64,000 bases of DNA from Halomonas sp. 'Soap Lake #6' (GTDB lineage Bacteria > Pseudomonadota > Gammaproteobacteria > Pseudomonadales > Halomonadaceae), in contig NZ_CP020469.1 of assembly GCF_003031405.1 (NCBI RefSeq), positions 4,216,001-4,280,000 on the forward strand, read 5' to 3'. The position numbers and the translations under genes were made by a program. Positions 19,193 to 31,381 of this stretch are shown in pieces. The notes beneath the pieces are model-generated. The model saw nothing but the letters and a program-made list of their open reading frames with translations. It had not been told where the DNA came from and did not search any database. Each line of letters starts with the position of its first letter. Positions within the stretch are counted from its first letter, which is position 1.

Positions 19193-19912
19193 ATGCCTCG
19201 CCTCTATGTGGCTGCGGAGTTTGCAGTAGGCGCAACATTAACGCTGCCGGAAGGTCCCGCGCGACACGTCACGCGGGTGCTGCGGATGGGTGAAGGGGCC
19301 CCACTGGTGCTGTTTGATGGCCAGGGCCAAGAGGCGGGCGTTCGCTTAGCCGAAGTAGGCCGCAAACATACTTCGGTACGTATTGAGGAGCTTTGGCAAG
19401 GGGGCAATGAGTCGCCGTTGGCAGTGCACCTCGGTCAAGCGATCTCCAAGGGCGACCGGATGGACTATGCCATTCAAAAAGCCGTGGAGTTAGGCGTTGC
19501 GGCTATCACCCCACTCTATACTGAGCGGGGTGATGTACGCCTTAAAGGCGATCGAGAAGAGAAAAAGCTGGCGCATTGGCAGGCTGTCGCGGCTAGCGCC
19601 TGCGAACAGAGCGGGCGAGCGGTCGTACCGCCGATCTATCCACCCAAAGGGCTTGATGAGTGGCTGGCCGAGCGTCAGGAGCCGCTGCGTTTAATGCTGC
19701 ATTTGGCGACGGGCAACGCATTTTCCCAGCAGCTCCGCCCCGATGCGGCGGCGCTGTTGATTGGTCCCGAAGGTGGCTTAAGCGACGCAGATATTAGCAT
19801 CGCTGTTGCGAGCGGTTTTACGCCACTAACACTGGGGCCTCGGGTGCTGCGTACTGAAACCGCCCCGGTAGTGGCCTTAACGCTTTTACAGCATCACTTT
19901 GGTGATTTGTAA
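19193..19912 (+). CDS. rsmE: 16S rRNA (uracil-1498-N3)-methyltransferase
   Basis: This 239-residue SPOUT-class methyltransferase has an N-terminal PUA-like domain (MPRLYV..HVTRVLRMGEG) and a C-terminal trefoil knot with LLIGPEGGLSDAD and LGPRVLRTETA, the SAM-binding loops. It methylates U1498 in helix 44 of 16S rRNA. The frame is open back to an ATG at 19145, only 3 bp after secB, which would add 16 residues. MPRLYV fits family starts better, though neither ATG has a strong ribosome-binding site. Confidence 0.92.
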   Translation: MPRLYVAAEFAVGATLTLPEGPARHVTRVLRMGEGAPLVLFDGQGQEAGVRLAEVGRKHTSVRIEELWQGGNESPLAVHLGQAISKGDRMDYAIQKAVELGVAAITPLYTERGDVRLKGDREEKKLAHWQAVAASACEQSGRAVVPPIYPPKGLDEWLAERQEPLRLMLHLATGNAFSQQLRPDAAALLIGPEGGLSDADISIAVASGFTPLTLGPRVLRTETAPVVALTLLQHHFGDL

Positions 19913-19942
19913 GCACTCACTATCGTCAGTACCCTCTATCTG

Positions 19943-19978
19943 ATCGCTGCCCAGCCATGCGTAGGCAGCGATTTTTTT
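19943..19978 (+). terminator. Rho-independent terminator after rsmE
   Basis: The stem ATCGCTGCC/GGCAGCGAT has a 12-nt loop and is followed by seven T. It ends the yibN-secB-rsmE stretch. Confidence 0.9.
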
Positions 19979-20080
19979 ATACGCTATTTCCCTCTGTTAG
20001 TTGTGCTGGTAACCACGATGCTTTGCCTTGCGTTCGCAAGACACCATAATGAAGCTCTACTTCCTGTAAGGACGGTACCC

Positions 20081-20785
20081 ATGGTCCGTGAGTCACACTC
20101 CTCCCCTCGCTCCGCCAGCGATGCGTCTGCCCAACTGGGTGATGTAGCGTACTTAACTGTCACTGCGGTCAATAATACCGGGGCGTTTTTACAATGGGGG
20201 CAACCTAAAGATGTGCTATTGCCCTACAGCGAGCAGCGCTTTCGTCCTGACCCCGGCAAACGGGTATTGGTGATGCTGTATAGCGACGATCAGGGGCGGC
20301 CGGTGGCCACCATGCGTCTTGATCGCTTTTTAACCGACGATGCCTGGGCGCTAGAGAAGGGTGATGAAGTATCTGTTGTGGTTGCTGACCGAACGGATTT
20401 AGGTATGAAGGTTGTTGTTAACAACCGCTACTGGGGGCTGATCTATCAAGACGATATCACTCAGCCGCTGCGCCGTGGGCAGTCGCTGAAAGGTTATGTA
20501 AAGCAGCGCCGTGAAGATGGTCGTGTGAATATTTCGCTACTACCCCCAGGGGCGGCCCGCTTAGATGTGGTCGGCGATAAGGTGCTACAGGCGCTGCGCG
20601 AAAGCGGTGGCTACCTGCCTCTGGGCGATAAAAGCTCGGCCCACGCAATTAAGACTCGGCTGGGGGTGAGCAAGAGCGCCTATAAGCAGGCGATTGGGCG
20701 GCTTTATAAACAGCAGTTAATCACCCTGGAGCCCGATGCTATTCGTCTTGTGCCTGGAGCGCTCACCGACGGGCAAGCCGAGTAG
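20081..20785 (+). CDS. S1-domain RNA-binding protein, CvfB/YitL-like
   Basis: This 234-residue protein resembles the CvfB family. It has repeated S1-like OB folds: VAYLTVTAVNNTGAFLQW near the N-terminus and LKGYVKQRREDGRVNISL in the middle. A C-terminal winged helix follows (GVSKSAYKQAIGRLYKQQLI). CvfB in Staphylococcus and Streptococcus binds RNA and affects virulence gene expression; targets in this lineage are unknown. The start at 20081 follows TAAGGAC. It is a stand-alone gene between a terminator and gshB. Confidence 0.85.
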   Translation: MVRESHSSPRSASDASAQLGDVAYLTVTAVNNTGAFLQWGQPKDVLLPYSEQRFRPDPGKRVLVMLYSDDQGRPVATMRLDRFLTDDAWALEKGDEVSVVVADRTDLGMKVVVNNRYWGLIYQDDITQPLRRGQSLKGYVKQRREDGRVNISLLPPGAARLDVVGDKVLQALRESGGYLPLGDKSSAHAIKTRLGVSKSAYKQAIGRLYKQQLITLEPDAIRLVPGALTDGQAE

Positions 20786-20864
20786 CCGCTCGTCACGGTG
20801 GTTGGAGCTGTGCAGGCAGTACGGCATACTGCTTACTATTGTTCATGTATGGATAGGTACCCCG

Positions 20865-21821
20865 ATGAGCCAAGCAACGTTGCATCTCGGTGTGGTGATG
20901 GATCCCATCAGCGACATCGCGTACAAAAAAGATACCACTATGGCCATGTTGTGGGCGGCTCAAGAGCGCGGCTATACACTTCACTATATGGAGCAGGACG
21001 ATCTTTTTTTGAGCGCGGGACAAGCCTGCGCACGTATGCGCCCGCTCACGGTGCACCGCGACCCCAACCACTGGTACGATTTGGGTGACGCGGTTCAGCG
21101 CCCGCTAGCCGAGCTAGATGTGGTGCTAATGCGCAAAGACCCGCCGGTAGATACTGATTTTACTAATGCGGTTCATCTATTAGGTTTTGCCGAGCGTGAA
21201 GGCGTGCTGGTGGTAAACCCCACCGCAGCACTCTTGCAGTGTAATGAAAAGCTGTTTGCCCAGCAGTTTCCCCAGTGTTGCACGCCCACGCTGGTGGCTA
21301 GCCGCGACGATGTGCTGCGCGCTTTCCACGCTGAGCACGGCGATGTAATTTTCAAGCCACTGGATGGTATGGGTGGCACCGGAATTTTTCATATTGGCCC
21401 TGATGGCCGCAACATTGGCGCGGTGATTGAACAGTTAACGCTGCGTGGCCAGCGGCAAATTATGGCACAGCGCTACTTACCAGAAATTAAAGACGGTGAC
21501 ACGCGTATCTTGTTGGTTGATGGTGAACCGGTACCCTTTGGGCTGGCGCGCATACCTTCAGCGGGGGAGACTCGAGGCAACCTGGCTGCTGGTGGGCGTG
21601 GCGTCAGTCGTGAGCTAACCGAGCGTGATCACTGGTTAATCCAGCAGGTGCAGCCGATGATTCGCGAGAAAGGGTTGATGTTTGTTGGTTTAGACGTGAT
21701 TGGTGATTACATCACTGAAATTAACGTGACAAGCCCCACGTGTGTGCGTGAAATCGATGACCAGCGCGGTACCGATATTGCCGGCATGCTGCTGGATGCG
21801 ATTGAGCGTCGGCTTGCCTAA
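20865..21821 (+). CDS. gshB: Glutathione synthetase
   Basis: This 318-residue ATP-grasp enzyme joins gamma-glutamylcysteine and glycine. LGVVMDPISDI at the N-terminus, the ATP-binding VIFKPLDGMGGTGIF and the C-terminal ITEINVTSPTCVREI are family landmarks. The open frame extends upstream to 20736, but the ATG at 20865 gives the family length (E. coli 316 aa). Order gshB-yqgE-ruvX is conserved in gammaproteobacteria. Confidence 0.97.
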   Translation: MSQATLHLGVVMDPISDIAYKKDTTMAMLWAAQERGYTLHYMEQDDLFLSAGQACARMRPLTVHRDPNHWYDLGDAVQRPLAELDVVLMRKDPPVDTDFTNAVHLLGFAEREGVLVVNPTAALLQCNEKLFAQQFPQCCTPTLVASRDDVLRAFHAEHGDVIFKPLDGMGGTGIFHIGPDGRNIGAVIEQLTLRGQRQIMAQRYLPEIKDGDTRILLVDGEPVPFGLARIPSAGETRGNLAAGGRGVSRELTERDHWLIQQVQPMIREKGLMFVGLDVIGDYITEINVTSPTCVREIDDQRGTDIAGMLLDAIERRLA

Positions 21822-21888
21822 AGGTTGGACGTCCTAGCCGCTAAATAATTCGAGGCTTGCCGAGTAATTGGCGGGCCGTAGGAGACGC

Positions 21889-22446
21889 ATGCAAAGTTTA
21901 AAGCATCACTTTTTAATGGCAATGCCGCACTTAGATGATCCTAATTTTGCTGGTAGCTTGATCTACCTATGTGATCATGACCATAACGGTTGCATGGGGG
22001 TCATCGCTAACCGGCCTCTTGAAATCACCCTAGATGCCCTGTTTGAGCAGCTTTCACTGGGGGGAGATGATAGTCCGCACCGTAATGCACCAGTCTATTA
22101 TGGCGGCCCAATGCATAAGGATCGTGGCTTCATTTTGCATATTGGCGATAGCCAGGATTGGGACTCAAGTGTCCAAGTGGAAGATGGCATTGCGCTTACC
22201 ACTTCAATGGATATTCTGCAGGCGCTTGCGGATGGCACTGGTCCTGAGCATTTTCTGGTCTGCTTAGGTTGTGCAGGCTGGGATGTTGGACAGATGGAAG
22301 ACGAGCTAAAAGAGAATGCCTGGTTAACTGTTGAAGGCCAGGCAAGCGTGCTATTTGATACGCCGCCTGCCGAACGTCTAGCCGCTGCGGCTGGCATTCT
22401 GGGTGTTGACCTTAACTTGATGACTCGTGATGCGGGGCATGCGTAA
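21889..22446 (+). CDS. yqgE: UPF0301 protein YqgE (AlgH family)
   Basis: This 185-residue protein of the YqgE/AlgH family has the usual start MQSLKHHFLMAMPHL, the NRPLEITL segment and YYGGPMHKDRGFILH. The biochemical role is not established; AlgH in Pseudomonas was linked to alginate regulation. GGAGA at 21881 sets the ATG at 21889. It lies 12 bp before ruvX, so the two are surely co-transcribed. Confidence 0.93.
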   Translation: MQSLKHHFLMAMPHLDDPNFAGSLIYLCDHDHNGCMGVIANRPLEITLDALFEQLSLGGDDSPHRNAPVYYGGPMHKDRGFILHIGDSQDWDSSVQVEDGIALTTSMDILQALADGTGPEHFLVCLGCAGWDVGQMEDELKENAWLTVEGQASVLFDTPPAERLAAAAGILGVDLNLMTRDAGHA

Positions 22447-22458
22447 TGGTTAAATATC

Positions 22459-22914
22459 ATGGCTGATATAGGGCAGCGGCTGATACTCGGGTTTGACTTT
22501 GGTACCCGGCGCATCGGTGTTGCGGTGGGAAATGAGCTGTTAAATAGTGCTAGGGAGCTGCCGCCGTTAACTGCTCGCGACGGTATTCCCGATTGGAATC
22601 TTGTCACACGGCTAGTAGAGGAGTGGCAGCCTGATCTATTTGTTGTTGGTTTGCCGCTTAATATGGACGGCAGTGAATCGGCGATGAGTACACGTGCACG
22701 TAAATTTGGCAACCGCCTTCATGGGCGTTACGGCAAGCCCTGTGAAATGGTCGATGAGCGGGGTTCTACCCGCGAAGCGAAACAAATTGCCCTCGCGGCG
22801 GGCCACCGTGGCAACTACCGGGAAGAGAGTATTGACGGGATTGCCGCGGTACTTATTTTAGAAGGCTGGTTTGCCCACCAGGAAGGTCTTCCTGGTGGGC
22901 GCACTGCTTATTAG
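22459..22914 (+). CDS. ruvX: Holliday junction resolvase-like nuclease
   Basis: This 151-residue RNase H-fold protein (YqgF/RuvX) has the first catalytic Asp13 in GFDFGTRRIG, VVGLPLNMDGSES as the second element and VDERGSTREA as the third. It is implicated in pre-16S rRNA 5' end maturation and possibly in junction resolution. A perfect 13-bp dyad lies inside the last codons. It converges on pyrB with a 27-bp gap. Confidence 0.94.
   Translation: MADIGQRLILGFDFGTRRIGVAVGNELLNSARELPPLTARDGIPDWNLVTRLVEEWQPDLFVVGLPLNMDGSESAMSTRARKFGNRLHGRYGKPCEMVDERGSTREAKQIALAAGHRGNYREESIDGIAAVLILEGWFAHQEGLPGGRTAY
22873..22900. other. Strong hairpin inside the 3' end of ruvX
   Basis: GCCCACCAGGAAG and CTTCCTGGTGGGC form a perfect dyad with a 2-nt centre, within the ruvX codons. 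No T-tract follows on either strand. It may act as a Rho-assisted or structural 3' end for ruvX and for the convergent pyrB mRNA. Confidence 0.6.
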
Positions 22915-22941
22915 CAGCACTTGTTAAAAGTCAGATGAGAG

Positions 22942-23967
22942 CTAGCGGTCGAGTGTGCCAGTTTGGGCGGGTACGAACCAGCGTACAGCGCGCAGATCTT
23001 TCTCTATCAAATCGTCAACGTTGAGCAACGTTGCAAAAATGGCCATGCGCATGGGAATGCCGTTATCTGTCTGACGGAAAATCGCCAGTCGTGGGTCGCC
23101 ATTTAGATCCACATTTAGGTCATTAGCGCCTGGGCGACTATCCCGGGGTAGCGGGTGCATGACAATCGTGCTCTGGCTGCAGTGACGGTCAAGAAAGTCG
23201 CGATTCACCATAAAGTCGTCAGACAGCCCCTGAAAACTCTCATTCATCTCGTCGGTAAAGCGCTCTTTCTGGATGCGCGTGGTGTAAACCACGTCCAGGT
23301 CTGAGAAATCGCTGGCCAATGAGTCGCGCTGTTCAATGCGGTGCCCACGTGACGTGACCAAGTCAATCAGCTTTGATGGCATTTCAAGCCCTGGTGGAGA
23401 GACCAGAGTAATGCGCAGGGGATCGTAAAGAGACAGTAGCTTAATCAGCGAGTGCACCGTACGGCCATATTTCAAATCGCCGGTAAGTAAGATATGCGCA
23501 CCACTGAGCGATTTACCCAGCCGCTGAAACTCTTTATCAATAGTGTAAAGGTCTAGCAGCGCTTGGCTCGGATGCTCGCCTGGGCCATCTCCTCCATTAA
23601 TCACAGGTACATTGGTCGCTGCAGCAAACTCAGCAACCGACCCCTGATCGGGGTGACGCATTACAATTGCATCGCAGTAACCGCTCATCACCCGGCTAGT
23701 GTCATATAGCGACTCCCCCTTGGCCATAGAGGAGAACGTAAAGCCGGTGGTATCGCACACGCTTCCACCTAAACGACAAAAAGCAGCATTAAAGCTTACC
23801 CGGGTCCGGGTGCTAGCCTCAAAGAAGAGGTTGCCGAGTACTGCGCCTTCCAGCACTCGTGTCACCTGGCGACGCTGAGCAATCGGCTCCATACGCGCAG
23901 CAACACGCAGTAGATGATCAACGCTTTCGCGGCTTAATGAATCGACAGTTAATAAGTGCTGGCTCAT
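22942..23967 (-). CDS. pyrB: Aspartate carbamoyltransferase, catalytic chain
   Basis: This 341-residue enzyme makes N-carbamoyl-L-aspartate in pyrimidine synthesis. The carbamoyl-phosphate site STRTR (52-56), GDGPGEHPSQALLD and MHPLPRDSRPGAND are present. It is about 30 residues longer than E. coli PyrB, with an insertion after HPLPR, and no pyrI regulatory gene is adjacent. The ATG at 23967 is preceded by GAGG; an upstream ATG at 23991 is less likely. It is transcribed away from the first rRNA operon. Confidence 0.93.
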   Translation of the reverse strand: MSQHLLTVDSLSRESVDHLLRVAARMEPIAQRRQVTRVLEGAVLGNLFFEASTRTRVSFNAAFCRLGGSVCDTTGFTFSSMAKGESLYDTSRVMSGYCDAIVMRHPDQGSVAEFAAATNVPVINGGDGPGEHPSQALLDLYTIDKEFQRLGKSLSGAHILLTGDLKYGRTVHSLIKLLSLYDPLRITLVSPPGLEMPSKLIDLVTSRGHRIEQRDSLASDFSDLDVVYTTRIQKERFTDEMNESFQGLSDDFMVNRDFLDRHCSQSTIVMHPLPRDSRPGANDLNVDLNGDPRLAIFRQTDNGIPMRMAIFATLLNVDDLIEKDLRAVRWFVPAQTGTLDR

Positions 23968-24103
23968 CGTAGACCTCAGAGTAATAGGCATTCGGTGCTA
24001 AAGGCAGGTATCAGTGTAACTGCCAATGCAGTGCCGTCGAAGTGCTTTCAGCAGTCAAATATGGGCATGCTGAAACTTTCTCACGCTTATTTCCCAAAAG
24101 GCC

Positions 24104-24132
24104 TTGCCAAGAGGACCATGAAACCGTAAAGT
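24104..24132 (+). promoter_or_regulatory. rRNA operon 1 promoter P1
   Basis: TTGCCA and TAAAGT are separated by 17 nt. The same boxes and spacing recur before the second rRNA operon (60212-60240), and the sequence after the -10 box is conserved there for about 50 bp. Confidence 0.75.
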
Positions 24133-24267
24133 ACGCATCCGCTGCCGGGGACGCCAAGCGTTACCAGCGGTGAATAAGGTGTAAAAGCCTTGGTTTGTCA
24201 GGCAGTTAACGCTTTTAAGAAAGCGCGCCGTTTGAGATGAGTTCGTTTCTTCATCGAAAAACAGTGA

Positions 24268-24295
24268 TTGACAAGCACCAGGAAATGCGTAGAAT
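24268..24295 (+). promoter_or_regulatory. rRNA operon 1 promoter P2
   Basis: A consensus -35 box TTGACA and -10 box TAGAAT are separated by 16 nt. The element is repeated before operon 2. Transcription would start near 24302, about 255 nt upstream of mature 16S. Confidence 0.8.
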
Positions 24296-24365
24296 ACGCC
24301 TTCCTCGCTGAGGCCAAACAGTTCATCGATTGGCCGGGTAGTAACCACGGGTTACACAGCGACAT

Positions 24366-24377
24366 TGCTCTTTAACA
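24366..24377 (+). promoter_or_regulatory. boxA antitermination site, rRNA operon 1 leader
   Basis: TGCTCTTTAACA matches the boxA consensus bound by NusB-S10. A second copy, CGCTCTTTAACA, lies in the 16S-23S spacer at 26539-26550. Confidence 0.8.
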
Positions 24378-24380
24378 ATT

Positions 24381-24396
24381 TGATCAGGTAATTCAT
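24381..24396 (+). other. Pre-16S processing stem, 5' arm
   Basis: TGATCAGGTAATTCAT is perfectly complementary to the stretch at 26125-26140 downstream of 16S, so the two arms bring the 16S ends together in the RNase III processing stem. The same pair occurs in operon 2 (60536-60551 and 62280-62295). Confidence 0.8.
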
Positions 24397-24557
24397 GTGG
24401 GCGCTTGCCGATGAGGGTGATAAATCACCAAATATCAAGGCAAGCGGTCATGGCAATGTAAATTGAAATGAATTTGTTTGAACCTTGAGCCAAGTTTGAT
24501 GCGCTTTTGTTACTTTCGGCTAGTCCTTAAGTAACGAGTAAGTATCACAATGATTTT

Positions 24558-26090
<1,533 letters not shown>

Positions 26091-26176
26091 AACGATGCAT
26101 CATCCCTCGCGGTAAGCGCTCACAATGAATTACCTGATCAGATATAGAGCAAACGGTAAAAGCACGATCCCCTCTT

Positions 26177-26253
<77 letters not shown>

Positions 26254-26336
26254 AATTTTATTCTATCGCTGCGTTATTTTATGACTCGCATAGCAGGCTA
26301 TGCGTCGCCATAAAATGCCTTGCGCTAAATAAAATT
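26254..26336. repeat. Palindromic element between the two spacer tRNAs
   Basis: Three nested inverted pairs centre on 26295: AATTTTATT/AATAAAATT at the outside, ATTTTATG/CATAAAAT in the middle and GCATAGC/GCTATGC with a 2-nt centre. The 83-bp element fills the space from the CCA end of tRNA-Ile to near tRNA-Ala. It looks like a small palindromic repeat of the REP/MITE sort; copy number cannot be judged from this window. Confidence 0.65.
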
Positions 26337-26360
26337 GGCCAGAGGTGAGTGTCACTAGAT

Positions 26361-26436
26361 GGGGCCATAGCTCAGCTGGGAGAGCGCCTGCCTTGCACGC
26401 AGGAGGTCAGCGGTTCGATCCCGCTTGGCTCCACCA
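26361..26436 (+). tRNA. tRNA-Ala (TGC)
   Basis: A 76-nt cloverleaf starting GGGGCCA, with anticodon TGC in GCCTTGCACGC, T-loop TTCGATC and encoded CCA. It follows tRNA-Ile in the spacer, the standard pair. Confidence 0.97.
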
Positions 26437-26551
26437 TTACGTACTATTTTTATCTTAAATACCGTTTGTGAATGTTTCGTGACTATTGATAAGTCGTTGT
26501 GTGTTATGACGCCGCCTTATCACTGTTCATCGAACAGCCGCTCTTTAACAA

Positions 26552-26565
26552 TGTATATCATGCTG
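26552..26565 (+). other. Pre-23S processing stem, 5' arm
   Basis: TGTATATCATGCTG is complementary to CAGCATGATATACA at 29683-29696, between 23S and 5S, forming the stem that is cut to release pre-23S. Confidence 0.75.
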
Positions 26566-26673
26566 ACACAAACGTTTTTTTAAAACGTTTGTACGTAAAT
26601 TGTTTTGTGATACGTCTCAAGCGTATCCGGCAATCGTTAACATTGCGAGATACCAGACTCCTTCGGGTTATAG

Positions 26674-29564
<2,891 letters not shown>

Positions 29565-29706
29565 ATAACACCCAAGGGGTCTGGTCGCAATGATAACGAC
29601 AGGTTCGTAAGAACCCCGGATACGTACGCTGTGCCCTGAGAGGGTGTAGTGAGAGACGCAGACAAGACATTGATGACACGTACAGCATGATATACATCAC
29701 CCGTTA

Positions 29707-29825
29707 CGCCTGACGACCATAGCACGCGTGAACCACCTGAACCCATGCCGAACTCAGAAGTGAAACCGCTTAGCGCCGATGGTAGTGTGGGGTCTCCCCA
29801 TGCGAGAGTAGGTCATCGTCAGGCA
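29707..29825 (+). rRNA. rrf: 5S ribosomal RNA, operon 1
   Basis: About 119 nt, from CGCCTGACGACCATAGC to CGTCAGGCA, with the ends paired, and with the conserved CCATGCCGAACTCAGAAGTG block. Confidence 0.95.
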
Positions 29826-29836
29826 CTTATTAAGAA

Positions 29837-29869
29837 AAACCCCAGTTCTAAATGGAACTGGGGTTTTTT
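29837..29869 (+). terminator. rRNA operon 1 terminator T1
   Basis: AAACCCCAGTTC, a 6-nt loop, then GAACTGGGG followed by six T. It starts 11 nt after 5S. Confidence 0.95.
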
Positions 29870-29904
29870 GTTGGGCGCTAGTCCGCGTTAAGCCTGTTTT
29901 AATA

Positions 29905-29941
29905 AAAATCCCCCAGGGCTGATGCCTTGGGGGATTTTTTT
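29905..29941 (+). terminator. rRNA operon 1 terminator T2
   Basis: AAAATCCCCCAGGGC, loop TGAT, then GCCTTGGGGGA and seven T. Tandem terminators are usual after rRNA operons and insulate dgt from them. Confidence 0.93.
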
Positions 29942-30023
29942 ATGTCTAAAATTCACACCTCTCATGCTAATGTGCGGTTTTCAGGCGTTTTGTGTCAAAA
30001 TGCAGTTCTCCAGGAGGAATGCT

Positions 30024-31355
30024 ATGGCACAAATGCAATGGGATCAGTTGCTTTCCCCGCAACGTCTTCACGATAAACGTACTGACAGCACCCGTGAAAT
30101 AGGGCGCACCCCCTTCCATAAAGATCACGATCGCATTGTCTTTTCAGGCTCCTTCCGACGCTTGGGGCGCAAGACCCAAGTGCATCCATTAACTGAAAAT
30201 GACCATATTCATACGCGCTTAACACACTCGTTAGAAGTTGGTTGTGTTGGCCGCTCGTTAGGTATGATTGTTGGAGAGTTGCTGCATGACCGTTTGCCTG
30301 CTTGGATTACCCCTTCAGATCTTGGCGTGATCGTCCAAACGGCTTGTTTAGGGCACGACATTGGTAACCCACCCTTTGGTCATGCCGGCGAGTATGCCAT
30401 TCGTGATTGGTTTCAACGTGCGCAAAGTAGTGGTCTATTAGAGGGGCTGTCCGACGCTGAACGTGAAGATCTGTTGACCTATGAAGGTAACGCTCAGGGC
30501 TTTAGAGTTATTACGCAAATTGAGTATAACCAGTTCAATGGTGGAATGCGGCTCACCGCGGCAACGTTAGGCACTCTGCTTAAATACCCATGGACGGTTC
30601 GTTATGGTGGCCGGGCAGGAAAATTTGGAGCTTATCAGTCGGAGCAGGCACTGTTGAAAGAAGTGGCAGAAGCCGTTGGTCTAATCCCCCAGGGGGAGCA
30701 GCGCTGGTGTCGCCACCCTCTGGCATGGCTTGTCGAGGCAGCCGATGATATTTGCTATGCCTTACTCGATCTGGAAGACGGCTTGGAAATGGGTATTTTA
30801 CGCTACGAGGAAGTGGTCGAGATACTGCGTCAAATTGCCGGAGAGTTTCCGCCTGAATACGCGGAAATGCAGCGTAAAAACGTTTCACAACGTCGCCGTA
30901 TTGCTCTGCTGCGTGGGGCAGCGATGGAGCGTGCGGTCAATGATGTGGGAGCCGTCTTCGTACAGCATGAACAGGCGCTACTAAGCGGAGCCTTGGGAGA
31001 GGACTTACTTGAACTGTGCCACCCTGATCTGGGGTGGGGAGTGCAGGCAGCCAAACAACTAGCTCGGGAGCGCATTTTTCAAAATGAGCGCAAGGCTAAG
31101 CTGGAAATTGGTGCCTATACCACGCTGGGCATTTTGCTTGAGGCTTTCATTGGCGCTGCCCATGAGCTACATCATACGGGACAGAGTTCGTTTAAGCATC
31201 AGCGTGTATTAGCACTCATCGGTGAAAACACGCCGTTACCTTCCTGGAAACTTTACGATAGCTATCGTCGGATGCTGGATTTTATCGGCGGCATGACCGA
31301 CCACTATGCGGTCGATCTGGCGCAGGAGATGGGAGGCCGCTTACGCGGCGATTAA
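30024..31355 (+). CDS. dgt: Deoxyguanosinetriphosphate triphosphohydrolase-like protein
   Basis: This 443-residue HD-domain protein has HTRLTHSLEVG near residue 65 and the metal-binding LGHDIGNPPFGHAGE that follows, the signature of dNTP triphosphohydrolases, which cut dNTPs to nucleoside and triphosphate. The start at 30024 follows CAGGAGGAATGCT; the longer frame would start inside the rRNA terminator T2. It is a single gene, convergent with the NERD-domain gene. Confidence 0.93.
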   Translation: MAQMQWDQLLSPQRLHDKRTDSTREIGRTPFHKDHDRIVFSGSFRRLGRKTQVHPLTENDHIHTRLTHSLEVGCVGRSLGMIVGELLHDRLPAWITPSDLGVIVQTACLGHDIGNPPFGHAGEYAIRDWFQRAQSSGLLEGLSDAEREDLLTYEGNAQGFRVITQIEYNQFNGGMRLTAATLGTLLKYPWTVRYGGRAGKFGAYQSEQALLKEVAEAVGLIPQGEQRWCRHPLAWLVEAADDICYALLDLEDGLEMGILRYEEVVEILRQIAGEFPPEYAEMQRKNVSQRRRIALLRGAAMERAVNDVGAVFVQHEQALLSGALGEDLLELCHPDLGWGVQAAKQLARERIFQNERKAKLEIGAYTTLGILLEAFIGAAHELHHTGQSSFKHQRVLALIGENTPLPSWKLYDSYRRMLDFIGGMTDHYAVDLAQEMGGRLRGD

Positions 31356-31381
31356 CTCTTACGAAGCAACTAATAAAGCCT

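Noticed and set aside
24055..24348. Minus-strand ORF in the rRNA leader, with a similar one at 60306-60503
   Set aside because: The similarity comes from the duplicated promoter and leader DNA; there is no ribosome-binding site, and the frames diverge outside that block.
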